Position numbers and translations under genes: made by a program. The notes beneath the pieces are model-generated. The model was given only the letters and a program-made list of their open reading frames with translations. It was not told the origin of the DNA and searched no databases. Shown piece by piece: positions 1-9,443 of a DNA stretch of 64,000 bases. How positions within the stretch are numbered: the first letter of the stretch is position 1; every line of letters starts with the position of its first letter. The DNA lies in assembly GCF_003428165.1 (NCBI RefSeq), contig NZ_QLIQ01000007.1, forward strand, positions 1 to 64,000, written 5' to 3'. Source of the stretch: Cysteiniphilum litorale (lineage in GTDB: Bacteria; Pseudomonadota; Gammaproteobacteria; Francisellales; Francisellaceae).

Positions 1-59
1 GTTCCTGATAACATTTTTTTAACCGCATCCGCTTTAAAAGCATCATTATAACTTCCCAT
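1..59 (-). CDS. N-terminus of a probable transposase (truncated by window edge)
   Basis: On the minus strand an ATG at 59 is preceded by GGAG about six bases upstream. It opens a frame that stays open to the window edge and reads MGSYNDAFKADAVKKMLSG. A start of the form (S)YN/D-x-x-FKADAVK is typical of helix-turn-helix OrfA or IS3-like transposases, whose first helix carries FK-x-xAV. Only about 19 residues are visible, so the family assignment is an inference. It lies 37 bases downstream of the hydrolase stop codon and in the same orientation, which suggests that the accessory block at the left end borders a mobile element. Confidence 0.45.
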   Translation of the reverse strand, partial: MGSYNDAFKADAVKKMLSG

Positions 60-96
60 AATTTCTCCAGTAATTATCGCCCTGATTAAAAATTAA

Positions 97-2445
97 CTAC
101 AGGCGACAACTATCCTGACACATAGGGCATGGCAAAAAATGAAAGTTTAATCCCGTTAGCTTAGTTTTATTCTTTTCTATCCAAGTTTCAACATGCTTAT
201 TTTTATATAACGCACTCAAGACTGGTTTATTAACTAAAAAGTAAACCTGAATTTTATTTACGCTGTTTTCCTTTTCCTTTGATAAGTCTTCGAGAGATGA
301 TTTAATGGTATCCCATGCGTCACTACTTTCATCAATTCCAAAATTTTTAAAGACAATTGATGTCTTTGCGTCTTTAATGCATTTTTTGTATAATTCAAAC
401 ACATCCTCCCCGTACAAACAAAGCTCTTGCTTAAGTTTAATTTTCACGGACAAATCGCTATTAGACAACATGTTATCGCTTTTATTTTTGATATTGTCAG
501 ATAATTCTATTAAGAACTTATCTGTAATTTCACTATCATTTTTAGTTTCAGTGTTAGCTTTACTTGCATACTCTGTCATTTTTATATTACCTGTGATTAT
601 TTGATCAATTTTATCAAAATTTGCAAAAGTTATTTTCAAATCCCCATATTTACGATACTCCCCGCCCTTATCAAGGCTATCATAATGATTATTCTCACCC
701 TGATCAGGTGGCCGTTTTTTTTGTGGAAAATCTCCTCTGTGATCTATATTTTTATTATTCTTATTATTATTTAAACGTTGATTTCCGTTAAGAAAAAGAT
801 CTTTAGCTTCCTTAAAATCGTTTTTGTCATAGTCCTTTGAGTAGTTTCTACCTAAGCGAAAATGAAGTTTTCCCATATTATGTTGAACAACACGCTCTGC
901 AAGGTATAGTAATTTTGCATATATATCCTTTGAATTATTAAAGCTTTTTTCCGATATCTTTTCTAAAAAGACATCCCTAATCCGCTCAAGTTTTCTCTTT
1001 TTAGCATTGCTTGAAGAAGGGCGAATGTGGATGAGTGAACTGTTAATTGCTTGCCTGACGGCATCTTTATAGTCATTATGGGAAAGGTTTTGATTTTTCT
1101 CTGACTTTGCGTATGAATCAACACTATTAATAAACTTTGCAAAATTCTTTGATTGATCTTTTTGTTTTATTTGCACAAGATGGGCTAAAACTTTAGGTTC
1201 TATCTTGTATTCCTTACTATCCAACTGTTGGTAAAAAGCACTGTTTTTATATGCCCAATTAATTAAGTCATAGTATTTATTTTTTGGATCATTAAATGCC
1301 TGAAAAAAGTTGCAATCGTTTTTACTTTTATGCATAAAAAATTGATAAACATCATGTAATACAGAGTTAGTATATTTTTCTTTACATTCAGGATTGTCTT
1401 TGCATTTGATTTTAATAACTCTATCTTCTTTGGGGTGGAACGAGTTTACTTTAGCTTTAGCCTTAGACAAATCATCAACTAGCTCCTCACTAATAATACC
1501 GTATTGCAACTTTATTTGAGCATTGTTTTTTGACTGTATTTCACCTAAAGTATTTTTTCCAGAGAAAAATTTATTACCTTCTTTTTCTGTATAGGCGATT
1601 GTTTGGTGAGTAGCCCTAGAATAGCTTATCTCTACATCTACGTTATCAGGGATGAATAAAGGACGCCCGTTTTTAAAATTAGGATCAATCCCGTAAGGAA
1701 GCTGAGACTTATAGGCTGTTCGTCTTTCGTCAGCGGCATAACGCAAAGTTAACCTATCAACATAAGCTCCTATCCTAATAGGCTCTACCTGAACAAGATG
1801 ATTCTTTAAGTCATTTGAATCATTTTCAGCATGGAAGTTCTCCATTGGTATATTACGTACCACTGATTTCTCAAGAGCTCCATAATCAAGGCCTGCTACT
1901 GGATCAATAGCGTACAAACTTCTGATAGAAACCTTTTGTTTATCGATGCCCATCTTCTGCAAAAAATAAGATAATTGATTGGAAAAAGCTATAGCAGTAA
2001 TCGCCCCTCTACTATGAGATGCAGGTATTGATATAGCCACACGCTCATGTTTACCTAGCTGCTCAATAATAAAATTGCAAGCTATGATTAATGCCAACTG
2101 CATATTATGCTCCCAGCCATCACCCCATAGTCCAGTTGAATTGTTTGTAGTATGTTGGGACATGTATTTTGAGTTAAATTTGCCAGTGCCAGGTTTATCG
2201 TATTTCGTGTTTTTTCTCTCGGCAGCAGGTCCAGGAAAATAAATTTTTAGATATTGATTTTCCAGAATATTCTGATTACCAACCAAACCATCATACTTTT
2301 CTCTGTTGAAATATGTTTCGACGCTTTTATCATTATTGTAGGCTTCTCCAACGACCGTTGGATCTTTACCATTATCTTTGTTACAAAATGTCCCATCAAA
2401 ATATAATTTAAGTTCTGGTACTATTTTTTCTAGCTCATTTCCCAT
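97..2445 (-). CDS. Large DUF2235-like alpha/beta hydrolase with a unique C-terminal region
   Basis: Predicted cytoplasmic or exported protein of 782 residues with no signal peptide. The N-terminal 300 residues look like the DUF2235/Tle1-like alpha/beta hydrolase fold: LYFDGT (about 14-19), a nucleophile elbow ASHSRGA with Ser145, YAIDPVAG with Asp182 and ADERR (238-242). In the family the last motif is usually HALAxDERR; here the His position reads Leu, so another His (for example His280 in ATHQTI) may serve. The remaining ~480 residues are Lys/Asn-rich and unrecognised, ending in CPMCQDSCRL. ATG 2445 was chosen because GGGGAG lies about ten bases upstream; a GTG at 2466 and an ATG at 2463 are alternatives. 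Relatives include secreted phospholipase effectors, so an effector role is possible but unproven; no secretion genes are adjacent. Confidence 0.6.
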   Translation of the reverse strand: MGNELEKIVPELKLYFDGTFCNKDNGKDPTVVGEAYNNDKSVETYFNREKYDGLVGNQNILENQYLKIYFPGPAAERKNTKYDKPGTGKFNSKYMSQHTTNNSTGLWGDGWEHNMQLALIIACNFIIEQLGKHERVAISIPASHSRGAITAIAFSNQLSYFLQKMGIDKQKVSIRSLYAIDPVAGLDYGALEKSVVRNIPMENFHAENDSNDLKNHLVQVEPIRIGAYVDRLTLRYAADERRTAYKSQLPYGIDPNFKNGRPLFIPDNVDVEISYSRATHQTIAYTEKEGNKFFSGKNTLGEIQSKNNAQIKLQYGIISEELVDDLSKAKAKVNSFHPKEDRVIKIKCKDNPECKEKYTNSVLHDVYQFFMHKSKNDCNFFQAFNDPKNKYYDLINWAYKNSAFYQQLDSKEYKIEPKVLAHLVQIKQKDQSKNFAKFINSVDSYAKSEKNQNLSHNDYKDAVRQAINSSLIHIRPSSSNAKKRKLERIRDVFLEKISEKSFNNSKDIYAKLLYLAERVVQHNMGKLHFRLGRNYSKDYDKNDFKEAKDLFLNGNQRLNNNKNNKNIDHRGDFPQKKRPPDQGENNHYDSLDKGGEYRKYGDLKITFANFDKIDQIITGNIKMTEYASKANTETKNDSEITDKFLIELSDNIKNKSDNMLSNSDLSVKIKLKQELCLYGEDVFELYKKCIKDAKTSIVFKNFGIDESSDAWDTIKSSLEDLSKEKENSVNKIQVYFLVNKPVLSALYKNKHVETWIEKNKTKLTGLNFHFLPCPMCQDSCRL

Positions 2446-2785
2446 AGTACACTCGCTCCCCATCACCCCAAATATTTACCAACAATGGATTGATTTTACA
2501 AAACCACATATTCAATGTGTTCCCATAAAAAATATATGGCAGACATGTTGAAATGCTACACTCTTGATACATCATAATTGATCAGAACTTTATTCGATAG
2601 CGTAAAACTACTTATCTTTGAGCGCATCTAAATTTCAATTATTATTGGCTCTTGGTAAAGATCTGCGTCAGAATTCCTACCTCAGCACAAAATATGATTA
2701 ATTAAATCTCAAGGTTATGTAACCATTTGTTGCGAGCAAGCTTATTTAAAAGCAACAAGTGCAGGGTGCCTCGGGGCTCATAATA

Positions 2786-2815
2786 GATTTTGGGACTTCG
2801 AAGTCAGCCAAAATC
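2786..2815. repeat. Perfect nested hairpin in GC-shifted patch
   Basis: GATTTTGG (2786-2793) pairs with CCAAAATC (2808-2815), and between them GACTTCGAAGTC is itself a perfect 12-base palindrome, so the whole forms a 12-bp stem with a TCGA loop and a two-base bulge. It lies at the start of the GC-rich patch. It has no adjacent T run, so it is not a standard terminator. It may belong to a dispersed repeat or a structured transcript; only one copy was seen in the window. Confidence 0.6.
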
Positions 2816-3146
2816 GAATCGCTTCCCTCGGCGGTTTATTCTTTTGGGCGGCACGGCTCCCTCTCAAGCAGGCTTCGACGAAAACTACGTATTCTTCTAC
2901 GCCATCTTGCTCCTGTACGCCTCTACGGCGTGAAAATATAGCTTCAAGCACAGACTTGCTCTGGCGCCTACGGCACGTCGCGCGCTGGGAATGAAGCCAC
3001 GCCTACCTTGTCTACTAGACCTCGCGTTCCGCTCTCCATGTCTCGCAGCGTACGTAAAGTTAGATATTTTACACCTCCTAATATGACAATGTATGACATA
3101 AATAAACACTTCCACATGTTGACAAAACAGCTTACCAAGCCAAATA

Positions 3147-3178
3147 ATGATAACAAGTCTCATTATCATGTTTTTTTT
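3147..3178 (+). terminator. AT-rich inverted repeat followed by T8
   Basis: ATGATAA (3147-3153) and TTATCAT (3163-3169) flank a nine-base loop and are followed by G and eight T. The layout is that of a weak rho-independent terminator on the plus strand. The stem has a single G:C pair, and the ATGATAA half-sites also resemble Fur-box halves, so an operator for the gene at 3220 is an equally open reading. Confidence 0.35.
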
Positions 3179-3219
3179 GATTTTAAGGCTTTGTTTATAT
3201 CAAGTATATGGAGGATAAA

Positions 3220-4815
3220 ATGAAAAAAACCATACATAGTTTAGCTGGTTTATTAATCGGTAATTTCTGTTTGGCAGAAATACCTTTAAACAATCAAAAT
3301 AATATATTACAAATACAGCAAAGCAGTTATAAGCCAACCTCCTCTACGTATGCCTTGTTCGATAAAGTGAGCGAAAAATCGTTAGATGAAGATACACTAA
3401 TGATAGTAGAGTTTCCAGATGCTTATGAAGTTTTGCTGCATAGCTTTACCGAAGGGATTGAGCAAGGCGTTTTTCAAGCTCAAGATCAAGCAACTGTTTT
3501 GATGTTAGCACATGAAATAAATAGAATACATAGAGCATTTACTCAATATGCAAAAGGAGAGCTCTCTTTTCTTGAGTTTTCCCGAATTTTATCGGATGTA
3601 ACATTAATCATTAGTGCTTATAGCTATTTATTTCCTTGGGATAATATAATAAGTCGCTTCCCCAGAGAGTACCATCTTCAAATTGAATTTGTTATAGATC
3701 TAATAGAAAAAGTGAGCTCTAAAGGGCTAGCTGCTGTTAACGAGGTTTATGTTAATTATCTGTTTAAAAAATTGGTACATGATGTCATCTATGAAAAATT
3801 ATACCATCAAAACACCCAACAATTTTTTGAAAATGTGCTTGCAGAATACCCTTTCAGAGTACCTGCAGACTTACACCATACACTGGTATCTATCCAGCCA
3901 ATGTTATATGAGCAAAGCCATCGGTGCTGTCGTGAGGCAATTGCCATTGAAGGCGGAAGCTTATTATATCTGGCATTTCTTAATGTGGCAGAGACAATTC
4001 ATCAAAAAAGCAAAAACGATAATCTAAACCAATGGTTTCAACAATTAAATGGTTTCCCAAAAAGAATAGTTGAGAGGTCATTAAACATTTCGATAAGTGA
4101 AGTATCACATTATACAGGATGTATGTTTAAAATACCTCACCACCTAAATATAACAGAGTCAGGAGCATGGACATATGTTGAAAGAGCTGGTCTTGGTGGT
4201 GCCATTAAATATGGATTAAGGAAAGTGCTGTCGGATACAGTTGATATTTTAAAGCAGGACAATATATATCATTACAAGCGTGATATATTTAGCAGTTTAA
4301 ATATTGATAAGCTTAGCAATGAAATAATCTTATCTCATCGCGATCAAGTCGCTCAAAGAGGCGCTATCAACAGTATTATATATGCTTTGGAGGCTGCCTT
4401 TCCACAAGGATATGGGGCAAGTGCTTTCATTCCAATATTAGCAGAGGTTTTTGATGAGTATCTAAAGAACGGTGAAGATGAGAAAGAGGCGTATCATTTT
4501 GTCGTTAATGGGATAAAAATAGGCTATCTTACGATTTTGGCAGTCAATCGATTATATGAATCTCAGCGAATAATCAACCTGTGTAAAACTTCAATCGAAC
4601 CACATGACGATCGAGATAATAAGCCTAATAAACCAAAACATCATCAACATCGTATTAGCTTACGATTTACTCCTCCAGTGGAGAACAAATTTCATGTGTA
4701 TAATAAGCAATTGTTACTAAACGAAGAAATGAGAACTATCAACGACATACCAGAAAGCATTATTGACGTGCCAAACGTATCTGTTTTTGCTCATTTTGCT
4801 CAGCATCAAACATAA
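3220..4815 (+). CDS. Unrecognised secreted protein
   Basis: 531-residue protein that I do not recognise. Start at ATG 3220 with a good GGAGG six bases upstream; an ATG at 3208 lies in front of that site and is unlikely. The N-terminus MKKTIHSLAGLLIGNFCLAE looks like a cleavable signal peptide, so the product is probably periplasmic or exported. The body is predicted mostly helical, with few Cys, no obvious catalytic motif and a His/Pro/Lys-rich stretch (KPNKPKHHQHR) about 60 residues from the end. The last 56 bases overlap the 3' end of queF on the opposite strand, so the final ~18 residues are antisense to conserved QueF sequence. This suggests a recent arrival that borrowed its stop codon. 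Confidence 0.7.
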   Translation: MKKTIHSLAGLLIGNFCLAEIPLNNQNNILQIQQSSYKPTSSTYALFDKVSEKSLDEDTLMIVEFPDAYEVLLHSFTEGIEQGVFQAQDQATVLMLAHEINRIHRAFTQYAKGELSFLEFSRILSDVTLIISAYSYLFPWDNIISRFPREYHLQIEFVIDLIEKVSSKGLAAVNEVYVNYLFKKLVHDVIYEKLYHQNTQQFFENVLAEYPFRVPADLHHTLVSIQPMLYEQSHRCCREAIAIEGGSLLYLAFLNVAETIHQKSKNDNLNQWFQQLNGFPKRIVERSLNISISEVSHYTGCMFKIPHHLNITESGAWTYVERAGLGGAIKYGLRKVLSDTVDILKQDNIYHYKRDIFSSLNIDKLSNEIILSHRDQVAQRGAINSIIYALEAAFPQGYGASAFIPILAEVFDEYLKNGEDEKEAYHFVVNGIKIGYLTILAVNRLYESQRIINLCKTSIEPHDDRDNKPNKPKHHQHRISLRFTPPVENKFHVYNKQLLLNEEMRTINDIPESIIDVPNVSVFAHFAQHQT

Positions 4816-5593
4816 AGTTTGCGCGCATTGGATTAATGTCCAAGCCACCACGACGTGTATAGCGCGCATAAACACATAATTTCTCAGGCTGGCAATAGAG
4901 CATAATATCGGTATAAATACGCTCAACACATTGCTCATGAAACTCATTATGATCACGGAAAGAAACAAGGTATTTCAACAATCCTTCTCGATTAATTTTG
5001 CCTCCTTGGTATTCGATCAACACACTACCCCAATCCGGCTGAAAGGTTACTAAACAGTTAGATTTCAATAGATCACTACTTAGGCGCTCATGCACTTTGC
5101 TCGTTTGATCTGCTGATAAAAACTGAGGATTTGTCATATATTCATTGATTTCGATATCAAGCTCATCAATCGATTCTGCTACAAATTGATTGGTAACATG
5201 ACAAGGGTAGTCTTTTAGTGCGTATAATGTCACAGATACTACACCATTGGCAGCTTGCGAGAGATCATGCTGCATAATTTTAGTAACCTCATCATCACTG
5301 GCAAAATGTGTGTTATTAAAAGAATTCAAATAAAGCTTAAAACTTTTGGACTCAATCAAGCATTGAGAAAGCGCATCAATCTCAAATACGGCAATGCGCA
5401 CTTGTGGCTTGCCTTTCATATTCAACCATGAGACTTCAAAACCCGTCCAAATATCAACACCTTTAAACTCAGGGACTCCCTTTATCCCCAACTCATCACG
5501 CTTTATCGATCGCGGGATCGGAAACAATAAACTGGCATCATATTGTGTTTTATATTCAGATTTTTTACCTAACTCAGAAAACCCTAAATCCAT
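4760..5593 (-). CDS. queF: NADPH-dependent 7-cyano-7-deazaguanine reductase (long type)
   Basis: Reduces preQ0 to preQ1 with NADPH in queuosine biosynthesis, in the cytoplasm. The sequence follows the long (E. coli-type, two-domain T-fold) QueF throughout: FPIPRS (24-29), DIWTGFEVSWLN (47-58), ESKSFKLYLNSF (81-92), the catalytic Cys180 and Asp187 in LKSNCLVTFQPDWGS, FHEQCVERI (218-226) and YTRRGGLDINP (245-255). With the start at ATG 5593 the protein is 277 residues, close to the 282 of E. coli. A TTG at 5656 would add 21 residues the family lacks. The Shine-Dalgarno signal at 5593 is weak. It overlaps convergently with the 3220-4815 gene by 56 bases. Confidence 0.95.
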   Translation of the reverse strand: MDLGFSELGKKSEYKTQYDASLLFPIPRSIKRDELGIKGVPEFKGVDIWTGFEVSWLNMKGKPQVRIAVFEIDALSQCLIESKSFKLYLNSFNNTHFASDDEVTKIMQHDLSQAANGVVSVTLYALKDYPCHVTNQFVAESIDELDIEINEYMTNPQFLSADQTSKVHERLSSDLLKSNCLVTFQPDWGSVLIEYQGGKINREGLLKYLVSFRDHNEFHEQCVERIYTDIMLYCQPEKLCVYARYTRRGGLDINPMRANFMFDAEQNEQKQIRLARQ

Positions 5594-5659
5594 TAGCTTA
5601 AACTTAAACGTAATTTTTAATAGCGAAACTGTATCATAATGTAAATTCGCACTCAATCG

Positions 5660-5690
5660 GCATAGTTAACATTTCCCCAACTAACTATGC
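5660..5690. other. Inverted repeat upstream of queF
   Basis: GCATAGTTA (5660-5668) and TAACTATGC (5682-5690) form a perfect 9-bp stem with a 13-base loop, about 70 bases in front of the queF start. It could be an operator, or a terminator for plus-strand transcription (T-rich sequence follows on that side). It does not show the conserved pieces of a preQ1 riboswitch. Confidence 0.4.
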
Positions 5691-5764
5691 TTACTTTTCA
5701 TTCCTTTCAACTATTTATGCATGTTAAGCTAAATCGATGGTCTCCTTGATTAGCTGAGTAACCT

Positions 5765-6535
5765 CTAAGCGATGTTCAAACTGAAATAAACAACACTTTT
5801 CACAGGACTATATTCTGGATAAATCACTGGCGTCATATATTTACGCAAGATAAAAGCACCTGCTTTGCCACCGTCAAAATTTACCGCGCGTTTAATATTA
5901 ATATCAAAATAATCAGCAAGTGCTTTAACAACATATGCCGCTTGCTGTAAGGTTGTGCTATCGATATAAATCACCATAAGCTTTGAGCTTGTTTGCGCGT
6001 AAATAATGCGTTTGGCAATTTTATCATCATTGACTTTTTGTACGATATTATCTTTAAGCAAGATCGGACCTACTTGAAAAGCATAATAGGCATGATGATA
6101 TTTTTGATCTTTATCTAAGATATTGATTTGACCCTGTTGATCAATCGTAATAATTGATGATAACAACGTATTATTGACCAATGGTAAGCGTAGTTTACTT
6201 TGATCGATCAAAAGACCATTGACAAGAAACCCTTCTTGATAAAAGCCACCATTAGTTGCTAGAAACGCATCTTTTTGAGTTGCCACATCAAGCACACTTT
6301 GAACATTATCTTGTGATTGAATCGTAAGTCCCGCTTTATATGCACCATTATCCAATAACACCACATCAACAATCAGCGGGAAATGCTTATCTTTAATCGC
6401 ATCAAAAGTATTAAACTGTATTTTCTCTGGCGCAATATCGATGGATTTTTTTTGCTGAAGCTGCCACGAGAATGCAAATGAGGTAATGGCACTGCTTAAC
6501 AACAGTCCCAAAGCGAATATACGTTGTAATGACAT
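5765..6535 (-). CDS. Secreted phosphodiester glycosidase family protein (NAGPA/DUF2233 type)
   Basis: 256 residues with an N-terminal signal peptide (hydrophobic 6-22), so probably periplasmic. Motifs of the phosphodiester glycosidase family, the domain of the human uncovering enzyme, are visible: ATNGGFY (93-99), QVGPILL (154-160) and a C-terminal NFDGGKAG (219-226) matching the usual LDGGGS. Related bacterial proteins are thought to act on sugar phosphodiesters or wall polymers; the substrate here is unknown. The start is an ATG; the Shine-Dalgarno is poor. It stands alone between queF and clpB, in the same orientation, with 170 bases to queF. Confidence 0.85.
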   Translation of the reverse strand: MSLQRIFALGLLLSSAITSFAFSWQLQQKKSIDIAPEKIQFNTFDAIKDKHFPLIVDVVLLDNGAYKAGLTIQSQDNVQSVLDVATQKDAFLATNGGFYQEGFLVNGLLIDQSKLRLPLVNNTLLSSIITIDQQGQINILDKDQKYHHAYYAFQVGPILLKDNIVQKVNDDKIAKRIIYAQTSSKLMVIYIDSTTLQQAAYVVKALADYFDINIKRAVNFDGGKAGAFILRKYMTPVIYPEYSPVKSVVYFSLNIA

Positions 6536-6609
6536 AGCTACATTAATTCAAATAAATATGCTCAGCATTATATCAGAAAGTATGCCTAGCATTTATTACC
6601 AAGGTGTTA

Positions 6610-9201
6610 TTATTTTTCCATAATGGTGGAATCTTTTTTTGAGAAAACAAAATTATCATTCTCACTGGTCACTTGAATGGTATCACCCGCGACATAGCGC
6701 CCTTCTAAAAGATAAGTAGCCAATGGATTCTCAATGTATTGCTGAATCGCCCGTTTCAATGGTCTTGCGCCAAATACCGGATCAAACCCGTGATCAGCTA
6801 GCTCATCCATTGCTACTGCAGAGATTGTTAATGTTAAATCACGCTCATGCAAACGCTTACGCACACGATTGATTTGAATTTCAGCGATTTGTTTGATCAT
6901 CTCTTTATCTAATGGCTCAAAGACAACGGTTTCATCAATACGATTAATAAACTCCGGTCTAAAATGTTGCAACACAACCTGCAATACCTGCTCTTTCACC
7001 TGATCATAACCTTCACTATGCAGTTTTTCTTGGATTAACTGCGAGCCTAAGTTTGAGGTCATAATTAATACCGTGTTTTTAAAATCAACTGTACGCCCTT
7101 GGCTATCAGTCAAACGCCCATCATCTAAGATTTGCAATAGAATATTAAAAACATCTGGATGTGCTTTCTCAACCTCATCAAGCAAAATTACCGAATAAGG
7201 TTTGCGTCTAACGTGCTCAGTTAAATAACCACCTTGCTCATAACCAACATAGCCTGGAGGTGCACCAATTAGGCGTGCTACTGAGTGCTTCTCCATATAT
7301 TCTGACATATCCACTCTAAGCATCGCATCTTCACTATCAAACATAAACTCAGCCAATGCTTTGGTTAATTCAGTCTTACCAACCCCTGTTGGACCCAAGA
7401 ATAAAAACGATCCTGTTGGACGATTCGGATCAGATAACCCAGAGCGCGCGCGACGAACAGCATTTGACACGGCGGTAATAGCTTCTTTTTGACCAATCAC
7501 ACGTTTGCCTAAGAAGTCCTCCATATGCAACAGCTTCTCACGCTCACCTTCCATCATTTTATTGACGGGAATACCTGTTGATTTAGATACTACTTCAGCA
7601 ATTTCATTCTCAGTCACTTGAGTGCGTACTAATTTGGTTTTAATCGGATCAGCACTGGCAAGCGCCTTAATCTGCTCTTCTAACTGAGGAATAAGCCCAT
7701 ATTGAAGCTCTGCCATTTTTGATAAATCACCGGTTCGCTTAGCCGCATCAAGATCAATTTTAGCTTGATCTAATTGCTCTTTTAGTTTTTGTGAACCTTG
7801 CATTTGTGCTTTTTCTGCTTTCCAGATTTCTTCAAAGCCAGAGTATTCTTTTTCTAACGCTTTGATTTCATCTTCTAAAACATCCAAGCGCTTTTTGGTG
7901 GCATCATCTTTTTCTTTTTTCAATTGCTCACGCTGCATTTTTAGCTGAATAATTCGGCGATACAGCTTCTCCATTTCTTCAGGGCGCGAATCAATCTCCA
8001 TACGGATTTGGCTTGCCGCTTCATCCATCAAATCAATGGCTTTATCAGGCAGCTGCCTATCGGTAATATAGCGATGCGATAGTGTGGCTGCTGCAACAAT
8101 TGCTGGATCCGTAATATCAACACCATGATGCACTTCATAGCGCTCTTTTAATCCACGCAAAATTGCAATGGTATCTTCAACCGTTGGCTCATCAACCAAT
8201 ACTTTTTGGAATCTGCGCTCTAATGCGGGATCTTTTTCAACATTCTCGCGATATTCATCTAATGTCGTTGCCCCCACACATCTTAGCTCACCACGCGCCA
8301 AGGCGGGTTTTAACATATTGCCAGCATCCATCGAGCCTTCAGCTTTACCTGCGCCAACCATAGTGTGCAACTCATCAATAAATAAAATCACACTGCCCTC
8401 TTGCTTGGACAGCTCTTTAAGCACTGATTTCAAACGTTCCTCAAAATCGCCACGGAATTTAGCACCTGCCAATAACGCACCCAAATCCAAAGATAAAATA
8501 CGCTTATTGCGAATTCCCTCAGGCACCTCATTGTTAACAATGCGCTGTGCTAAACCTTCAACAATTGCGGTTTTACCAACCCCTGGGCGACCAATTAACA
8601 CGGGGTTATTTTTAGTGCGACGTTGCAATACTTGAATCGTGCGCCTGATCTCATCATCGCGCCCAATTACCGGATCAATTTTGCCTTGTCGCGCTCTTTC
8701 TGTTAGATCAATGGTATATTTCTTTAACGCACCTTGCATATCTTCAGCATTCTGACTCTCAACGCGTGCACCACCTCTGACCTTATCCACCGCTAGCGTT
8801 AGATTTTCTTTTGATAAGCCCGCCGCTTTAAAGATCTTGCTGATCGCACCATCTGCAAACCCTGCGATTAAGAATAAATCACTTGAAATAAATTCATCCT
8901 GCTTTTCAGTGGCAAGCTTTTCCATCTGTTGCAGTATTTTAATCAAGTTGTTTGACGCACTGATTTGACTAGCAGCACTACTTGTGGCTAGCGCATTCAA
9001 GGCATTACTTAACTCACTATTGAGATTTGATAAATTACCCCCTGCTTGGGTGATAATAGATGCAATCATGCCACCTTCTTGATCCAACAATGCTTTTAGC
9101 ACATGAATAGGCTCTAGCATCGTATGACTCTTGCTAATGGCTAAACTCTGCGCTTCAGTAAGCGCCTCTTGCAACTTATGGGTAAACTTCTCTGCTTTCA
9201 T
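6610..9201 (-). CDS. clpB: ATP-dependent disaggregase ClpB (Hsp104 family)
   Basis: Hexameric AAA+ chaperone that, with DnaK, pulls proteins out of aggregates in the cytoplasm. At 863 residues it has the full family length and order: Clp N-domain (1-145), AAA-1 with Walker [11 protein letters not shown] near 205 and Walker B LFIDELHT, the coiled-coil M-domain (about 400-525), and AAA-2 with Walker [11 protein letters not shown] near 605, followed by the C-terminal D2-small domain ([15 protein letters not shown]). The start ATG has AAGG seven bases upstream. A heat-shock-type promoter candidate lies about 210 bases upstream (see 9410-9437). It is monocistronic, with valS ending 242 bases upstream. 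Confidence 0.98.
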   Translation of the reverse strand: MKAEKFTHKLQEALTEAQSLAISKSHTMLEPIHVLKALLDQEGGMIASIITQAGGNLSNLNSELSNALNALATSSAASQISASNNLIKILQQMEKLATEKQDEFISSDLFLIAGFADGAISKIFKAAGLSKENLTLAVDKVRGGARVESQNAEDMQGALKKYTIDLTERARQGKIDPVIGRDDEIRRTIQVLQRRTKNNPVLIGRPGVGKTAIVEGLAQRIVNNEVPEGIRNKRILSLDLGALLAGAKFRGDFEERLKSVLKELSKQEGSVILFIDELHTMVGAGKAEGSMDAGNMLKPALARGELRCVGATTLDEYRENVEKDPALERRFQKVLVDEPTVEDTIAILRGLKERYEVHHGVDITDPAIVAAATLSHRYITDRQLPDKAIDLMDEAASQIRMEIDSRPEEMEKLYRRIIQLKMQREQLKKEKDDATKKRLDVLEDEIKALEKEYSGFEEIWKAEKAQMQGSQKLKEQLDQAKIDLDAAKRTGDLSKMAELQYGLIPQLEEQIKALASADPIKTKLVRTQVTENEIAEVVSKSTGIPVNKMMEGEREKLLHMEDFLGKRVIGQKEAITAVSNAVRRARSGLSDPNRPTGSFLFLGPTGVGKTELTKALAEFMFDSEDAMLRVDMSEYMEKHSVARLIGAPPGYVGYEQGGYLTEHVRRKPYSVILLDEVEKAHPDVFNILLQILDDGRLTDSQGRTVDFKNTVLIMTSNLGSQLIQEKLHSEGYDQVKEQVLQVVLQHFRPEFINRIDETVVFEPLDKEMIKQIAEIQINRVRKRLHERDLTLTISAVAMDELADHGFDPVFGARPLKRAIQQYIENPLATYLLEGRYVAGDTIQVTSENDNFVFSKKDSTIMEK

Positions 9202-9409
9202 ATATCCTTTATCCTCATTTCTTCAACACAATAAATTTTCTAAATAATCACGGGCTTGAGAAAAAGCACTAAATTAATTATTAAGCCTAGATCACTCATT
9301 TATAACTTTTTATATTATCTTTAACACCCTGCTGAACATCAGCGCATGATCAACATTCCATTATTTAATGCTTAACAATACTTGGGGCTTTAAAAATTCA
9401 ATGCCTAGA

Positions 9410-9437
9410 AAGTGAGGATAGGAAATTTTTTTTCAAG
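9410..9437 (-). promoter_or_regulatory. Sigma-32-like heat-shock promoter for clpB
   Basis: On the minus strand CTTGAAA (9437-9431) is followed after 13 bases by CCTCACTT (9417-9410). The sigma-32 consensus is CTTGAAA, 11-16 bases, CCCCATNT, so the -35 box is perfect and the -10 box is close. It sits just past the valS stop and would give a ~200-base leader for clpB, which is a classic sigma-32 target. The long leader is the main weakness. Confidence 0.5.
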
Positions 9438-9443
9438 AAATTT

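Larger units (their letters stand above)
2446..3219. other. 774-bp non-coding accessory gap
   Basis: No convincing gene. The left 300 bases are AT-rich and featureless apart from TTGTTGC/GCAACAA flanking a short spacer near 2730-2760. From about 2760 to 3060 the composition shifts to clearly higher GC. Short open frames of 60-90 codons occur there on both strands, but none has a start with a ribosome binding site or recognisable protein content. A strong hairpin sits at 2786-2815 and an AT-rich inverted repeat with a T run at 3147-3178; both are listed separately. Confidence 0.6.

Noticed and set aside
2759-3169. 60- to 90-codon frames on both strands in the GC-rich patch
   Set aside because: They overlap each other in opposite strands, lack ribosome binding sites and have no protein character.
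5593-5690. preQ1 riboswitch before queF
   Set aside because: The leader holds one simple hairpin and lacks the conserved preQ1 pieces I would expect.
8168-8635. 155-codon frame antisense to clpB
   Set aside because: Shadow of strong codon bias in clpB, no start signal.
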